Origin: Hanleya hanleyi
Lineage: Eukaryota; Mollusca; Polyplacophora; Lepidopleurida; Hanleyidae
Length of the DNA: 64,000 nucleotides
Direction: 5' to 3'
Assembly: GCA_036873755.1 (NCBI GenBank)
Contig: JAVTVY010036974.1
Span: 62,001-126,000 of the forward strand
In this document: one piece after another, positions 11,298 through 23,840 of the stretch
Numbering within the stretch: position 1 is the stretch's first letter
Layout: every line of letters starts with the position of its first letter
Notes under the pieces: model-generated
Database searches by the model: none
What the model was told of the DNA's origin: nothing
Seen by the model: only the letters and a program-made list of their open reading frames with translations
Translations under genes and position numbers: made by a program

Positions 11298-13275
11298 CTA
11301 TGGAAGACGGTAGCGGCCACTCGCCTTCTCGCATACTCGCCCTGTATTTTGCTGACACGAGAAGCCGAGAAGTCGAGAACGCGAGGCGAGAAGTCGAGAA
11401 CGCGAGAATCCGTCCATTCTCGCATGCTCGCATTCTCGACTTCTCGACTTCTCGCCTTTTTGCCACAAAGTATTAGGGTCACCAGTTGGTGAGACGACTC
11501 GCGACTTATCGACTTGACAACATGGCGACTTGCCCCGTTTCTTTGAGGCATCGAGTTGACAACATGGCGACTTGCCCCGTTTCTTTGAGGCAAGTCGACT
11601 TGTTATTTCAACAAGTCGACATACCAAAAGTTTACTTGTTGTGTTTTCTCGCAACAGGTCGACTTTCCACACCTCGACTTGTTTGCAAGTCGACTTTCGT
11701 CATGTCGACTTTTCGTTATCGATTAAAAAGTCGACTTTCCACAAGTCGACCTTCGCAGTTATTTCGCAACAAGTCGACTTGTAAAATGCCGACTTGTGCA
11801 GTCATTTTGCGACAACTCGACTAATAACAAGTCGACTTGTATGAGTATTTCCCAACAAGTCGTCTTATCAAAAGTCAACTTTGGGACAAGTCGACTTCAT
11901 TGAAATCGACTTGTGTAGCTATTTTGCAACAAGTCTACTCGCAACAAGTCGACTAGTCTTAGTATTTCGCACCAAGTTTCACACTGCACAAAATTATACA
12001 ATATGAACAGACTATCCGATGACTGAACTGTGTGTGATAAGGATGCATGTTATTATATTTCAGAATTCAGAATTTCTTTGCAAAGTTATCCTTGTTGTAG
12101 TTCTTGTTTACCAATAATTGTTTCCTTTTGATAAATTCACACAAATTGTTCAGGTATTCCTATAAATTTGTATGGTCACAATATGGTGGACGAATTGTAA
12201 CGTCAGTTACTGGAATATTTTAATATACTGGCTAAAAATAAAATGAAGAGTCATGTTCTTTCACTTCCTAAATCTGTTGCCTGACATATCGTGAATATTT
12301 TCTAATTAAAAGTTTTGTGTTTCACGTGGCCGTTTGAAGACAAATTGAAGAGAAGAAAACATAGATTTTGATGATGTCCGTTTGGTGTAGATTCAAGTTG
12401 TTCATCCTGACTTAGGAATTAATATGAAAACAAGTTTGGTATCTCATTGAGTAGACATTGGTCATGGTATGTGTGGGCCAAAACATCTTTGGCCTATGTA
12501 GATATCTGTAGTCTAAAGATTAATTTAAATTCACAAAAACCTGTCAAAATATAATGTCAGTTACAGTGGAATGACCCAGCCCATTGACTTAATCGGAAAA
12601 CGGTTGATTTTTTATCTGCTCTCTGCAAAGTCGACTTTTGATAAGGCGACTTGTTGCGAAATACTAAGACAAGTCGACTTGTTGCGAGTAGACTTGTTGC
12701 AAAATAGCTACACAAGTCGATTTCAATGAAGTCGGCTTGTCCCAAAGTTGACTTTTGATAAGACGACTTGTTGGGAAATACTCATACAAGACGACTTGTG
12801 ATTAGTCGACTTGTCGCAAAATGACTGCACAAGTCGGCATTTTACAAGTCGACTTGTTGCGAAATAACTGCGAAGGTCGACTTGTGGAAAGTCGACTTTT
12901 TAATCGATAACGAAAAGTCGACATGACGAAAGTCGACTTGCAAACAAGTCGAGGTGTGGAAAGTCGACTTGTTGCGAGAAAACACAACAAGTAAACTTTT
13001 GGTATGTCGACTTGTTGAAATATAACGCGTCAAGTCGACAAAAACAAGTCGACTTGCCTCAAAGAAACGGGGCAAGTCGCCATTTCCGTAGCTCCGTAAC
13101 AAAGCATAGACGAGAAGGCGAGAAGTCGAGAAAGATCTCGACTTCTCGCCTCGCAATCTCGACTTCTCGCCTCGACTTCTCCCCTCGCGTTCTCGACTTC
13201 TCGACTTGTCGTGTCAGCAAAATACAGGGCGAGTATGCGAGAAGGCGAGTGGCCGATACCGTCTTCCATAGGTTT
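11298..13275. mobile_element. GTCGAC-rich foldback element
   Basis: Two inverted arms, about 11,298-11,985 and 12,605-13,275, flank a spacer of about 620 bp. The outer third of each arm is built from 'cgagaagtcgagaacgcgag' type units and the inner part from tandem palindromes around CAAGTCGACTTG. Arm ends pair at 'tatggaagacggta' and 'taccgtcttccata'. ORFs here follow from the repeats. The spacer is unremarkable AT-rich DNA. It resembles non-autonomous foldback transposons; no transposase is present. Confidence 0.8.
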
Positions 13276-13396
13276 CTTCTTTTTTTTTTGAAGACCACCT
13301 ATCACGCCACTTATTATTTTTCCAATGTACAGTGATTTCTTCATCTGGCCGCTTTCTAAATCTCTGTTAATTGCAATGTTGTCCAGTCCCACGTGG

Positions 13397-13832
13397 TGTT
13401 AAAGGCAATATACTGAATGCTTTCAAATACAAATCGTCACAAAGATCATGTTTGTTTCTTGTGAAGCTCTTAGATATATGCACTCGGAATATTAGCCTGT
13501 GGGGTCATATGACTTCTTGTCAGTACGACATCATCTTTTTGTCCACCATCTTTACATGCACCAAAATGATGCACTACAGCCAAATGCTGTGAAAAGTCTG
13601 TAATAAAGTACGGATTGGTTGAGTGGATTCCACTTCACTTTGATATCAGTTGAGGCATTAAGTTATTAATAAAAAGTAAACGACTGAAATCTGTCTGAAT
13701 TAATATAAAACCAAGCACTTCACTCGCGTACTGACAAAACGTCATATGACCCCACAGGCCAATATTCTGCCTGCATATCTAAAAACACCACAAGAACCAA
13801 CAAGACCTCAAGGAGCTTCAATATACGCCCGT
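13397..13832. mobile_element. Small snapback element
   Basis: An inverted repeat with arms of about 110 bp (13,397-13,535 and 13,725-13,832). The clearest pairing is 'gcctgtggggtcatatgac' with 'gtcatatgaccccacaggc'. Loop of about 190 bp with no ORF. Confidence 0.65.
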
Positions 13833-14257
13833 ACATCTGGAATTACACTGGTCCAAATTTCAAGGTTGTTTAATGGCCTCGGTCCCAATTGATATCTAGC
13901 AATTCAGAGAATGTAACACCTCTTATATTCAGTGATAAACTAAAAGGGGCTTAACTCTGGGTAACAAGGTGACCTTGGAACAAGGGGTCGAGAGCTCGAC
14001 ACATATCCCATACTGAAATCGACAACGAACAAACAAGAGAGTATATGACCGGTGAGAAAAAATTTCATGAAAGAAGAAAAATGTGAAGAAAGTGATGAAG
14101 AAAACTTTTGTTCTTGAGCTAATAAGCATATAAAAAGTTCATAAAGCACCCCTCTCCCAATTAAATTTGTAAATGCAAGGTTTTTATTTCACAACAGTTT
14201 AAGTGAATGCAGCCGTTTCATAAATCAAACAAAGGAGACAACTCCACAGGACAAACA
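13833..14257. other. No feature recognised
   Basis: AT-rich DNA with only short ORFs that resemble nothing I know. Confidence 0.5.
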
Positions 14258-14630
14258 GGTTAGGGCAATCCCGCTCTCTGAAATGGAGATAAAAAAGGTC
14301 GCTTTTGCTCGAAAAATCAGTTCACATGTTGAATTCAGCAAAACCCTCTTAAGGCGCGCACAGACATACATATCCGCATCAAATGGTAGTAAAACAATAA
14401 ATTGTCATATCTAATTTGCATAATAATAGGACAAACATCTGTCGCGCTGTTTAAACAACATTGACTGTTTTTTGTTGTTTTTTTTAAATGGCAAATTACT
14501 TTTAGGACATGAAACAATAGTTAAATTAATGCGCCTGAAGTTTTGAAGCATTGGTTAACTAGGAATCAATAGTTATTGAGCCAAAATGACCCTTTTTACC
14601 TCCATTTTAGAGAGCGGGATCGCCCTAACC
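14258..14630. mobile_element. 373-bp MITE with ~32-bp inverted ends
   Basis: Left end GGTTAGGGCAATCCCGCTCT pairs with right end AGAGCGGGATCGCCCTAACC. The interior is AT-rich and non-coding. 'gagacaactcc' occurs just outside both ends, but no clear target duplication is seen. Confidence 0.7.
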
Positions 14631-14699
14631 TGGAGGTTATATACATGGAGGGGAGACAACTCCGAATAGTCCAACCTAACAATATAGTCAGTTAAACTG

Positions 14700-15640
14700 G
14701 ATTAGTTTTGGGGTTCTGTGACCTTGACATTTGACCTACTGACCTCAAAATGAATAGGGTTCCTCTTTGCCCCACGAGTAAGGTATACCCAAAGTTTGGT
14801 ACCAATCCATACCTTGGAACTGGAGATATCGCACGGACAAATATAACTCATCATCACATTATGTACAACCTCGTCTTCCACGGGCATACAAAAAATGTGA
14901 CTTTTGATGATTTCCTGATTTCAGGGTCACAGTGACCTAGACCTTTGACCTTGACTTAAAGTTTTGTACATTACACATCGTCTCCCCTTACTGTATCTAC
15001 GGATACCAAAAAAAAATATTGTTAATGATTTCCTGATTTTGGGGCCACAGTGACCTTGACCTTTGACCTTGATCTACATTTTGGTATGTGAAGCATCGTG
15101 TCCCCCTAATGTATCTGCTGACACAAAACAAAATATTTTAACGATTTCCTGATTTTGGGGTCACAGTGACATTTGTTCGTGACCACAATTTGGTATACGA
15201 CACATCTTTTCCCCAATGTTCGTTAATTTTCTGATTTTTGAGCCACAGTGACCTTCAACCTCCGAGCTCAACCTACATTTGGTGTGCAACACATCGTCCC
15301 CCTCTAGGGTATCCACTCACTAAAGATTGCACTGTAGATAGAAAACTGGCAATGATCAATGATCTCCTGATTTTTATGCCACAGTGACCTTTGACCTCTT
15401 ATATTCACCTCAATTTTGGTACGCGACACATTGTCTCGACCTAGCGCATCCACTCACAAAAAATACAACAGTGCAACTGTCAAAGATATAGACCGGACAC
15501 GAAATATTCAATGATTTCCTAATTTTCAGGCCAGTGTCCTTTGACCTCTGACCTCGACCTCCATTTTGGTACGCGACACATCGACTCCCTGTACATTGGA
15601 ACTCTAGAAATTAAACTGTCCCCGATACTGATCGGACACG
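14700..15640. repeat. Tandem array with TGACCT direct repeats
   Basis: About eight diverged units of roughly 105-115 bp, each with 'gatttcctgatttt', 'ccacagtgaccttgaccttt', 'cattttggta' and 'gcgacacatcgt' segments. Most units carry TGACCTTTGACCT, a DR1-type nuclear-receptor half-site pair. The array ends in a stretch running to 'ttggcgcgcctat'. No gene; I recall similar arrays in invertebrate genomes. Confidence 0.85.
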
Positions 15641-15667
15641 AATGGACGGGCGAACGGAAACCGCCAT

Positions 15668-15870
15668 CTCATATTACGTCCGCCTTTTTGGCGCGCCTAT
15701 AAAAATGATCCCTGTGATTTGTTTCGCAGCCACGCTTTGATTGTAGCTGTTCATGTGGACATTATAAATGATATGCTCACACGGCCCCTAGCACCGGTTT
15801 GAGCGATATTAGATACAAATATCCGACAGCAATGATGTGATTCATCTGATGGAAAGCGATAAACGGTCCA
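15668..15870 (-). mobile_element. Penelope-like 3'-end fragment
   Basis: Shares 'cacgctttgattgt(a/g)gctg', 'ccctagc(a/c)ccgg' and surrounding text with 3850-3960, downstream of the RT of the Penelope-like element. It appears to be a solo 3' end. No coding sequence. Confidence 0.55.
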
Positions 15871-16119
15871 GACTGGGCAAATCTATTCTACATGTATTAA
15901 AAGAGCCGGGATGATGGATGAGAATGTCCTAGTGATTAGTGTCCCTTTTCATGTCCTTTTCTATTGCAACCAATTAGGAAGGACACGTGTCCCCAATATG
16001 GAGAAAAGTCTCCTGGGTGGGTCAAAAGATAGGGGCCGGACACTCTCAGACACCGGACATTCTTAGCCTCCACATCGGCCTGAAATATCCGTATGTCCGT
16101 CTGTCACCGATAGCGTCCT

Positions 16120-16743
16120 TTAACCCTACCTGGCCTGGGGGGGGGGGGGACCGAATGTCCCCCCCCCCCACCAATCTTTCTGCGCGATCTCCGGAACGAC
16201 AGAATTGGAGAGCTAAATTAGACTATAACGTCCGTGAGGTTATAGTTTATCATATTGGAGTATTTTGAGCCTATTTGCATAACCCCCCGAGCAGAGGATC
16301 ATGAGAAAATTCAAGATGGCGCTCATGTGGGGTACCTGAAAGGTGATGTTTTTGTCATATTTCTTCAAAATTTCTGCTTTTCCGCGATGTAAAGTGGGCA
16401 AAAACTATTTTGTTTCACATCACATTAATATTTACTAATTTATCATGCAGTTTTTGTGGAGAAATTGCAAAAATAAAACATTCGGAAAATCTGACTGAAA
16501 AATTGACCAAAAAATGTCGTTTTTGAGAATGACGTCACTGTGACGTCATCAAAGCGGCCATCTTGGATTTTTTGGCATTTTCTGGTAGAGCTTGACCGAA
16601 GGGTATAGTGTGGTAAGTTTCAGCTCCCAAGCTCAAGGGGTAAGAATCAAGGGGTAGGAAGAATTAGGGGTCCATTTCGACCCCCCCCCCCCCCCCCCCC
16701 AGGCCACAACAGGTCTCAAAAATCCCAGGCCAGATAGGGTTAA
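16120..16743 (-). mobile_element. piggyBac-like TTAA MITE, copy P2
   Basis: TTAA-CCCTACCTGGCCTGGG at the left and CCAGGCCAGATAGGG-TTAA at the right, with poly-G and poly-C tracts just inside the ends. Orientation is opposite to P1 ('ttcaagatggcg' near 16,310; 'gatgacgtcac' region near 16,540). Non-coding. Confidence 0.85.
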
Positions 16744-18170
16744 CACCCTTGCAAGGGGTTTAGAATCACCAAACTGGGTACACATATACTACGAGACAAT
16801 ACCTATATGTTGGTACCGTTACTTCCACGATCCACCCCTAGGGGCCGAATAGGTCTACTATTAAACGGGCTCTTCGTCCGTCCATCCAGAACTCCTTCAG
16901 TTCATGTAGGTTCTCTAGCTGACGTGGAGGAGGTGGCTTGGGGCAATGGTGGAAGGCGAAGGTGGTGGGAATGTGGCTGGGGCAATGGTGGAAGACGGGC
17001 TCATGCGAGAAGCGGGGATCAGCAGATTTATCTGCTTGGGGAGGATAGGAGCCGAGGGAATGAAAGGGAAGGAGCCGGGGCGACCGGAGCGGGAGAGATG
17101 CGCGGGTCTCTGATAGCTACACTATTGAAAGAGCAGACCTGAAATGTCCGTAGGTTCTCTGGCTGACGAGGAGGCGGTGGCTGGGGCAATGGTGCAAGGC
17201 GAGGGTGGCGGCGATGTGGCTGCATGGTGCAGTGGTGGAAGACGGGTTGATGCGAGAAGGGTGATGAGTAGCTTTCTGCAAGTGGCTTACAGCCACCAAA
17301 CTTGGTACACATATACTACGAGACATTATCTACATGTTGGTACTCTTAGTTCCATGATTCACCGCTAGGGGGTGAATAGGTAAAAGGTATCTGAATAAGT
17401 AACTGGGCTGGTAGACACCCTTGGAAGTGGTTTACAGCCACCAAACTTGGTAGGACACAATACCTACATGCTGGTACCGTTAGTTGCACGATGCACCGCT
17501 AGGGTTCGAATAGGTCCCTGTCATCTCTACTATTAACCCTATCTGGCCTGGGCATTTTGGGACCTGTCCAGGCCTGGGAGGGGGGGGGTGCTAATTATTT
17601 TTCTCACCCCTTGAGCTAGGGGGCTGAAACTTACCACAATATACCCTTGGGTCACGCTCTACCCAAAACAATGTATCAAAAAATCCAAGATGGCCGCTTT
17701 GATGACGTCACTAAAAAACGGCATTTTTTGGCTGACTTTTTCGGTCGGTCAAATGACCCCAATATGATAAACTATAAAGTCAAGAAGTTTGTCGTTCCGA
17801 AGATAGAAAGTTTGGTAGGGGGAGGGAACCATTTTTACTCCCCCCCCCCCCGGACTGGCAGGGTTAAACGAGCTCTCCGTCCGTCCATCCATGACTCCTT
17901 CTCTCCATGCGTACAGGTTCTCTGACTGGAGGAGGTGGCTGGGGCAATGGTGAAAGACGAGGGTCAGGGGAGGTGGCTGGGGCAATGGTGAAAGACGAGG
18001 GTCAGGGGGAGGTGGCTGGGGCAATGGTGGAAGACGGGCTCATGCGCGGATGAGCAGATTTATCTGGTTGGGGAGGATAGGAGCTGAGGGAATGAAAGAG
18101 AAGGAGCTGAGGCGACCGGAGCGGGAGAGAGGCGCGGGTCTCTAAAAGCTACACTATTGAAAGAGCAGAC
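16744..18170. repeat. Partially duplicated repeat block carrying an empty and a filled MITE site
   Basis: The block 16,744-17,140 recurs at about 17,408-18,170 ('caccaaac(t)tggtacacatat', 'ttaaacg(g/a)gctct(t/c)cg', 'ggaggtggctggggcaatgg'), with a partial copy between. The first copy has an uninterrupted TTAA at 16,861-16,864 where the second has MITE P3. ORFs in the GC-rich part are repeat translations. Confidence 0.8.
17533..17867 (+). mobile_element. piggyBac-like TTAA MITE, copy P3
   Basis: Left TTAA-CCCTATCTGGCCTGGG, right GGACTGGCAGGG-TTAA. Flanks 'ctactaTTAA' and 'TTAAacg' match the empty site at 16,855-16,867, which directly shows precise insertion at TTAA. Shorter than the other copies by internal deletion. 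Confidence 0.9.
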
Positions 18171-21100
18171 CGTATGTCTATCACAGCTGAAATGCCTAGA
18201 CATTTATCTGTCACAGCTCACATCTGCACTGCGCTGCATTGAATACGATGGCGTATCCAAGAATCATAACCCAGTTCAGAATTCCGTCGCAACACCACCA
18301 CCATGTAATTGGGGGTTCTCTATACTGTTTGTGTGTCTATGTCTAAAATACATCCTTGTATTCCATTGTCTTCCTGATTTATATACACCAACCGCTACCA
18401 TTGACTCTTTCCGTCCACGCTGTTTATAGTTCATCAACTCCGGCCAATTATTACAATTACAGTGACCTACCGAATAAAATAATTAATAAACTAATGAAAT
18501 GCGTTATTTCCTCAATGATAATTTTTCCACAGGTATTTGCTAGTATCAGTAAAACGCAAGTTCTTATTGAGAACAAGTCCGTGGGGTCGGACGCCGACCA
18601 ACCCCTCCATTCTCCATCATGTTCTTTCTCTGTTACCAGTCACAAACTATCATGACAATGATTTGTACAGAGGGCGAGCCTCTGTGAGTGAGTTTCAGAA
18701 TTATGATGCTACCAGTTTAGCACCAGAATCGTGTTGAAAAACTACACAATAACTGTTAGAATTAACACGAATTTGTGTACTTGTTAATATGTTGATTTCA
18801 ACACAAAAATCGTGAGGATTTCAATATAAAATGTTGTGTTGCAGACACTGTAGCACAATTTTGTTCAGAAAAAGTATTGGTTCGTTGATAACGCAATGCA
18901 TCAGTTTGAAAATAGCGTAAAATAAAGACATTTTCATATAACTGTCAATTACGAGATTCGAATCCGTTAAATACAATCCAGTAAAGTACGAATTTGAGTA
19001 ATGTTACTATTTTGATAACAAGCTATGTTATGTGCTTAGTTTTGGGTTCACAATATCATGCAAAATTTGAACGCCTCCCGGTTTGGTCTCTTAGTTTGTC
19101 CACATCTGTGGACATTGAGACGTGATTACTTATAACCTAATGAAGTTAAAATGAGACTTTGATCACCAGTCAAATATATGTGTCTTTTTCACTCTATAAA
19201 TGATTGATTACAGCATCATTCTAGAAAATATTCATCAAAAGAAGGCCGCCACTCTACATTATGTAGTACATAATTATATAGCATATGGTCCCAATGTCCA
19301 CAATAGTGGACACATACTGTTCGAGTTTCGCTGTATCTACACTTATTAAAGGAACAGACCAACACGGCATGCTTTACAATTCTTTGGGTACCTAGCATTC
19401 TTGCTACCTGTATAGTTTTATTTATTCCAAAGAAACATTTGGATAATATTATCCAAAAACCTAACTACAAGGGCTCATTTCCATCTCTCGTAGGTCACCC
19501 AATCTTGAAACGGCTGAGGCAGGTGACGTGACTACCAATCCTAAGGAATGTTGGGTAGATGGCACCACCTGTTAGTCTCTGGTTGAGGACATACATGCTT
19601 GGTCTCAGTGAAAGCGCCTGTTCTTGTATTGGTGCTTAAAACTTATGTCCACAAATGTGGACGCTGGGATCCAAGAGGATATGGATACTATAAACAATAA
19701 AGAAACACAACTTTGAATAAGGCGACTGTTTCCAGTAACCCCGAAATCTGCTACTGAAAACAGTAACAGATATATGAAATTGATTTTAAAAGTTACTAAA
19801 GCAGTAACGAAGAAAAAAAAATTCTACTACAGGAGATATCTTCCTTAGCTGAAATAGCCATGACGTGTTTTGGGTCATATTTTTGCTCCCAGGCGAATGA
19901 ATTCGACACTTAAAGAAGGCTACCACGCCATTCTAAACATGTTGAACGATGCGTAAAAATTAATTAAACATAATTGAAAAATTGTTCAATTAAGTTAATT
20001 AGCCCCAATTCTTGAGAAATTCGAGTATTGAAAAGCGGAAAGTAATAGACATACCATTATTTACGGTCTAGTTTTGTGAAAACTAAGATAGAGAGGTAAT
20101 CTTCAAATACATTGCGTAATTCTTGCATATTCAGCTCATAGAAAACTGGTTTATAATTAACAAAATCGTAAAAATGAACAACCAGGAAATGATAAATTTT
20201 AACAACAAAAAGACCAACACGGCCAGAGAATTGTTATTGATTTCAGTATCGAAGCATTCAAATTAACATTTTTTTACTAAATTTGGTAACGTTATTGATT
20301 TTCCTACACTTTTATATTTACCACCTTTCCTACGAACACCGCCATGACAAACCTCTACACCACCGGGACAGCTGTCGAGAACGTGAAAAGTTTACCCATT
20401 TATTTGTGTGGTCGGAAACAAAATATTTCATGAGGAACAACGACTATCGTCATATTTGTAATAAAACTAGTTGTCCAGACCCTCATTTACATATGAATAT
20501 AAAACAATGTACAGTATTATGCGGCAAATACACACAACATAGATGGTGAGAACAACGAGTAACAGCCTGACCCTTAACATCGCAAAGAGTCTTTCTACGC
20601 CGATCGGACCCGTGCTGACAGCCTGGTGGCAGGTATGATATTGAATGAATATGAATGAGAGAGATCAAATTATACGTCACCTCTCAGCTAATCAGCTCAC
20701 TGGTCGCGGTGAAAGGAAGATGACTATCCGCACATGTACGTACTCTTATCTCGCGATTATGATAATGACAGAAAACAAATTGACATGTGGTGAGACTGTG
20801 CAAAGAAACTAAAACAAGTAGTCCTCAGAGGTTTGGTGTGCCAGCTAATCTGTTCTCCCAACAAAATGCAACACGTCGAGTGGGTTGTCATGTGTCAAAA
20901 ACAGAATATGCGTGTTTACTGTTAAACAATAATTGAGCAGGTTTATAACATGATATAGTTTCATGCATAGATGGAATCACTGGTTTTCAGAATACCCCTT
21001 TTTTATAATCGCTAATGGAATAGCCACCACTAAGTACAGCGGGTATGGGCCTGATGGCAAATTGGTGTCAAAATCTGAAAAGAAATTGTCAACCTAAGAT

Positions 21101-21689
21101 AATTGAATATAATTTTCTAAATGGCATTGGTATATATATATAATATCGGGTTCCTCTCCTTCGGTTGATGAATCCAAGCCGGTGCAGTTACGAAAAATCT
21201 CTCTCCACGGCACATTAATTCATTCTCCTCTAACACTTCCGCCATTTATCTATCTAACCCAAACACACGTGACCTCTACGTGTGCATGAATAAGCCCAAG
21301 AAAGCGATAATCTGATTGGCGACCTAAAAAGGCCGTATTCCTCACTGATTGTTTGGCGGAAAATGACCACAGTATCACTAATCCTATGGGATGTCCGTAC
21401 GGGTACTAACTGCGGAAGCGATGAGTTCGATAGATACGATGGTTAAATGCTGGACTGGTGCCACCTTAGATAGGACTTACAACACTGCGGTCTCAAAACA
21501 TGCAAAATGTCGGTGGATGAAGCCCGCTCAGACCACTTTGCTCCGAGGTCCCTGGTTCCGATGTTAAGGGTTTCTAACGTGATTATATAATCGTGCACTC
21601 AAAGATAGTCGACAAAACTCCTATCGGTATAAAGCTTAGACATGTCAGATAAGTCTGTGAAAGAACATTGCTGCTCAGCTTGAATTCCA
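18171..21689. other. Long stretch without recognised genes
   Basis: No ORF with family resemblance. Three short palindromes of the form TGTCCAC-N3-4-GTGGAC lie near 19,098, 19,296 and 19,647. The rest reads as AT-rich unique intergenic or intronic DNA. Confidence 0.5.
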
Positions 21690-22640
21690 GTTTACTGAAC
21701 TGAACTTTATTACACTCAGCTCGCATAACGTGATATATGAGGACACAAACATATTAGTACACATTCTGTGGCAGAAGAGTTTACACAGGAGATTGAAATA
21801 ATTAAGTATAACTGACATGACTGTACAGATATTTATAAGGCGTGGTGAATAAGCTGTTGATATAAGTATCTGAATCGATGAACGTCTGGTTGTCTAATAT
21901 AATATGGAGCAATATAACATTTTCTACCTTCGCTGAAAAAAGGACACTGAAGCAAACAAAGAAGCTCGTCTCCAATAGCTTTCTAATCACAGAAAGTGCC
22001 AAGTCTTTCATAGTTTATTGTCAATCTACCGGTTTCAATATGGAGTCAGTGATTGGTAGTTCAGAATTTTGTAAAAATTTGTAGAAAATGAAGATAATTT
22101 CCATCTTTAAATTGTCTTTGGATATGTTATATATGAGGCCTTAAGGCGCATTTTCACATAATGACTGCCAAGTCTGAAAGTATCAATGTAAGCTTCAATG
22201 TTCTTCTTAACAATATACAGATGTGTACAACATTGTATCAGCCATATGTCATTCATACCTGTAGTTTCGCAGATTGATCCGTCATATTTAATCCATTTGT
22301 GATTATAAAATCCCCTTCCAGTGTCTGATAACGATAGCTTGTATACCAGACAGGATAATTTCGGTTTTGCTTCCCCATAAAGTAATCTTAATCAGAAACC
22401 AACAATTCTTGTTTTTTTTTATTGTTATAGCTAATGGAAATATGCGTAGTTCCCCATATATCATGTACCTGATTACAGAAAATATATTTGGTAAAAAGAT
22501 TAGTATACATTCTCTTTATAATAAATATATCTTCGACACCCCATACTTCACAGCCGTATAATAGAATTGAAATTTTATGAAATAACAGTAGCTGTAAATC
22601 AATGGAGATAATCTGTTTCCTTATTTCATCCTCATTTCAA
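21690..22640 (-). pseudogene. Decayed LINE reverse-transcriptase C-terminal region
   Basis: Minus-strand fragments read like the post-RT part of a LINE ORF2: FHKISILLYGCEVWGVEDI (about 22,590-22,530), then after a frame change YMIYGELRIFPLAITIKK (about 22,480-22,420), then NHKWIKYDGSICETTGMNDI (about 22,295-22,240). The pattern of 'LLYGCEVWG', 'VYGELGRFPL'-type text and a W-rich tail is one I associate with invertebrate LINEs. The 3' part is further decayed, and 'gtaataaagttcagttcagt' near 21,700 looks like a LINE 3' end. Several stops and shifts; inactive. Confidence 0.65.
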
Positions 22641-23285
22641 GCATTAATCCAATTGGCTTTGTGGTTATGTTAATAATGATATGGTCAATATGGGTTCCCC
22701 CATTCACATTTGTCTTGAAGGAATAGACACAGGTGTCAATGGCAGTGTGATATTGGTAGCAAAGTTCCGTCAAAAGAGATTTCAGTTTGGTTCAGCAAGT
22801 TACTATTGCTGATAAAAATCGAGCGTGGGTATATCGGGGAGAATTCCCGGCGAACCGACACCATCTGTTTCGGTAAATATTTCGCCATGAATTAAAGGAC
22901 AATGTTTTCTAAATTATATTGTTCTGAAACGGGCATCGCTTCAGGTTTAATAATAACTAAACATATTGAAAATCGGATAGATATTGGCAGAGTTTTGCCG
23001 GATTTATATTCTGATATGTGTGCATTTTGCATTGTGCTAGGGGCTGGAGCTGACCTCGCTGGACGTCACTAGCCTGCAGAGCGGGCGCAAAACAGCAGGG
23101 GTTGTAGCCATTGATAATGACAAAATGGTCGCCAGCTAATGTCACAACTGTGTCATTAGCAGGCGACTCTGCATGCAGAGTCAACCGCTATTGTGCATAT
23201 GATATCTCCGTTTCCATGCGGAGTTAGAAATCCATCTTTGGTAATGGAGCGATTCGAATACCGCGTTACTAGTCATTAGTTCCAC
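22641..23285. other. No feature recognised
   Basis: A minus-strand 75-residue ORF (23,184-22,957) has no recognisable family. Otherwise featureless. Confidence 0.5.
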
Positions 23286-23840
23286 TTTCTGACGTCAACT
23301 GAAATGTCCGTATGTCCAGTACTAATTCCTCACCAAGCGGTACTGGACAGGTCCAGAATTACTAGGCCATACTAATTCAGCATCAAGCAGGACTGGATAG
23401 GGGCGGAACTGGCAGTCAGAACCAGTCGCTACAACGCACCCGAGATGCCGTGGCAAGGGGTCAATGTAATGAAGTTAGTGTAACTTTGTTCTCAATCTGT
23501 AATCATATTAATTATGTGTGGGGGGAGGAATAATAATTGTCTGCCTCGTGTGGGAGCCTGATTTTGCAATAAATATTATTCTTTTCCATTCTCGGGTAGG
23601 TCGGGAACTACCAGACGGTACTAATTCAGCACCAAGCAGGACAGGGTGGGTCCGGAACTGACAGGCAGTACTAATTCAGCACCGAACAGGACCGGGTAGG
23701 TTCGGAACTGCTCGGTCCTACGCGGTGCTGATTACTACCGCCTGGCAGTTCCGGACCTACCCGGTGCTGCTCACTGCTGAATTAGTACTGCCTGGCAATT
23801 CCGGACCTACTCGGTCCTGCTTGGTGATGATCAATCTTAG
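23286..23840. repeat. Palindromic array of ~45-50 bp units
   Basis: Units such as 'gtactaattcagcaccaag' plus 'caggaccgggtaggtccgga' occur directly at about 23,318-23,420 and 23,590-23,710, then inverted at about 23,710-23,830. The array can therefore fold into a long hairpin around 23,712. No ORF. Confidence 0.75.

Noticed and set aside
11171..13392. Many 60-140 residue ORFs in the GTCGAC foldback
   Set aside because: Serine/threonine/arginine-rich translations of palindromic units, mirrored in both arms.
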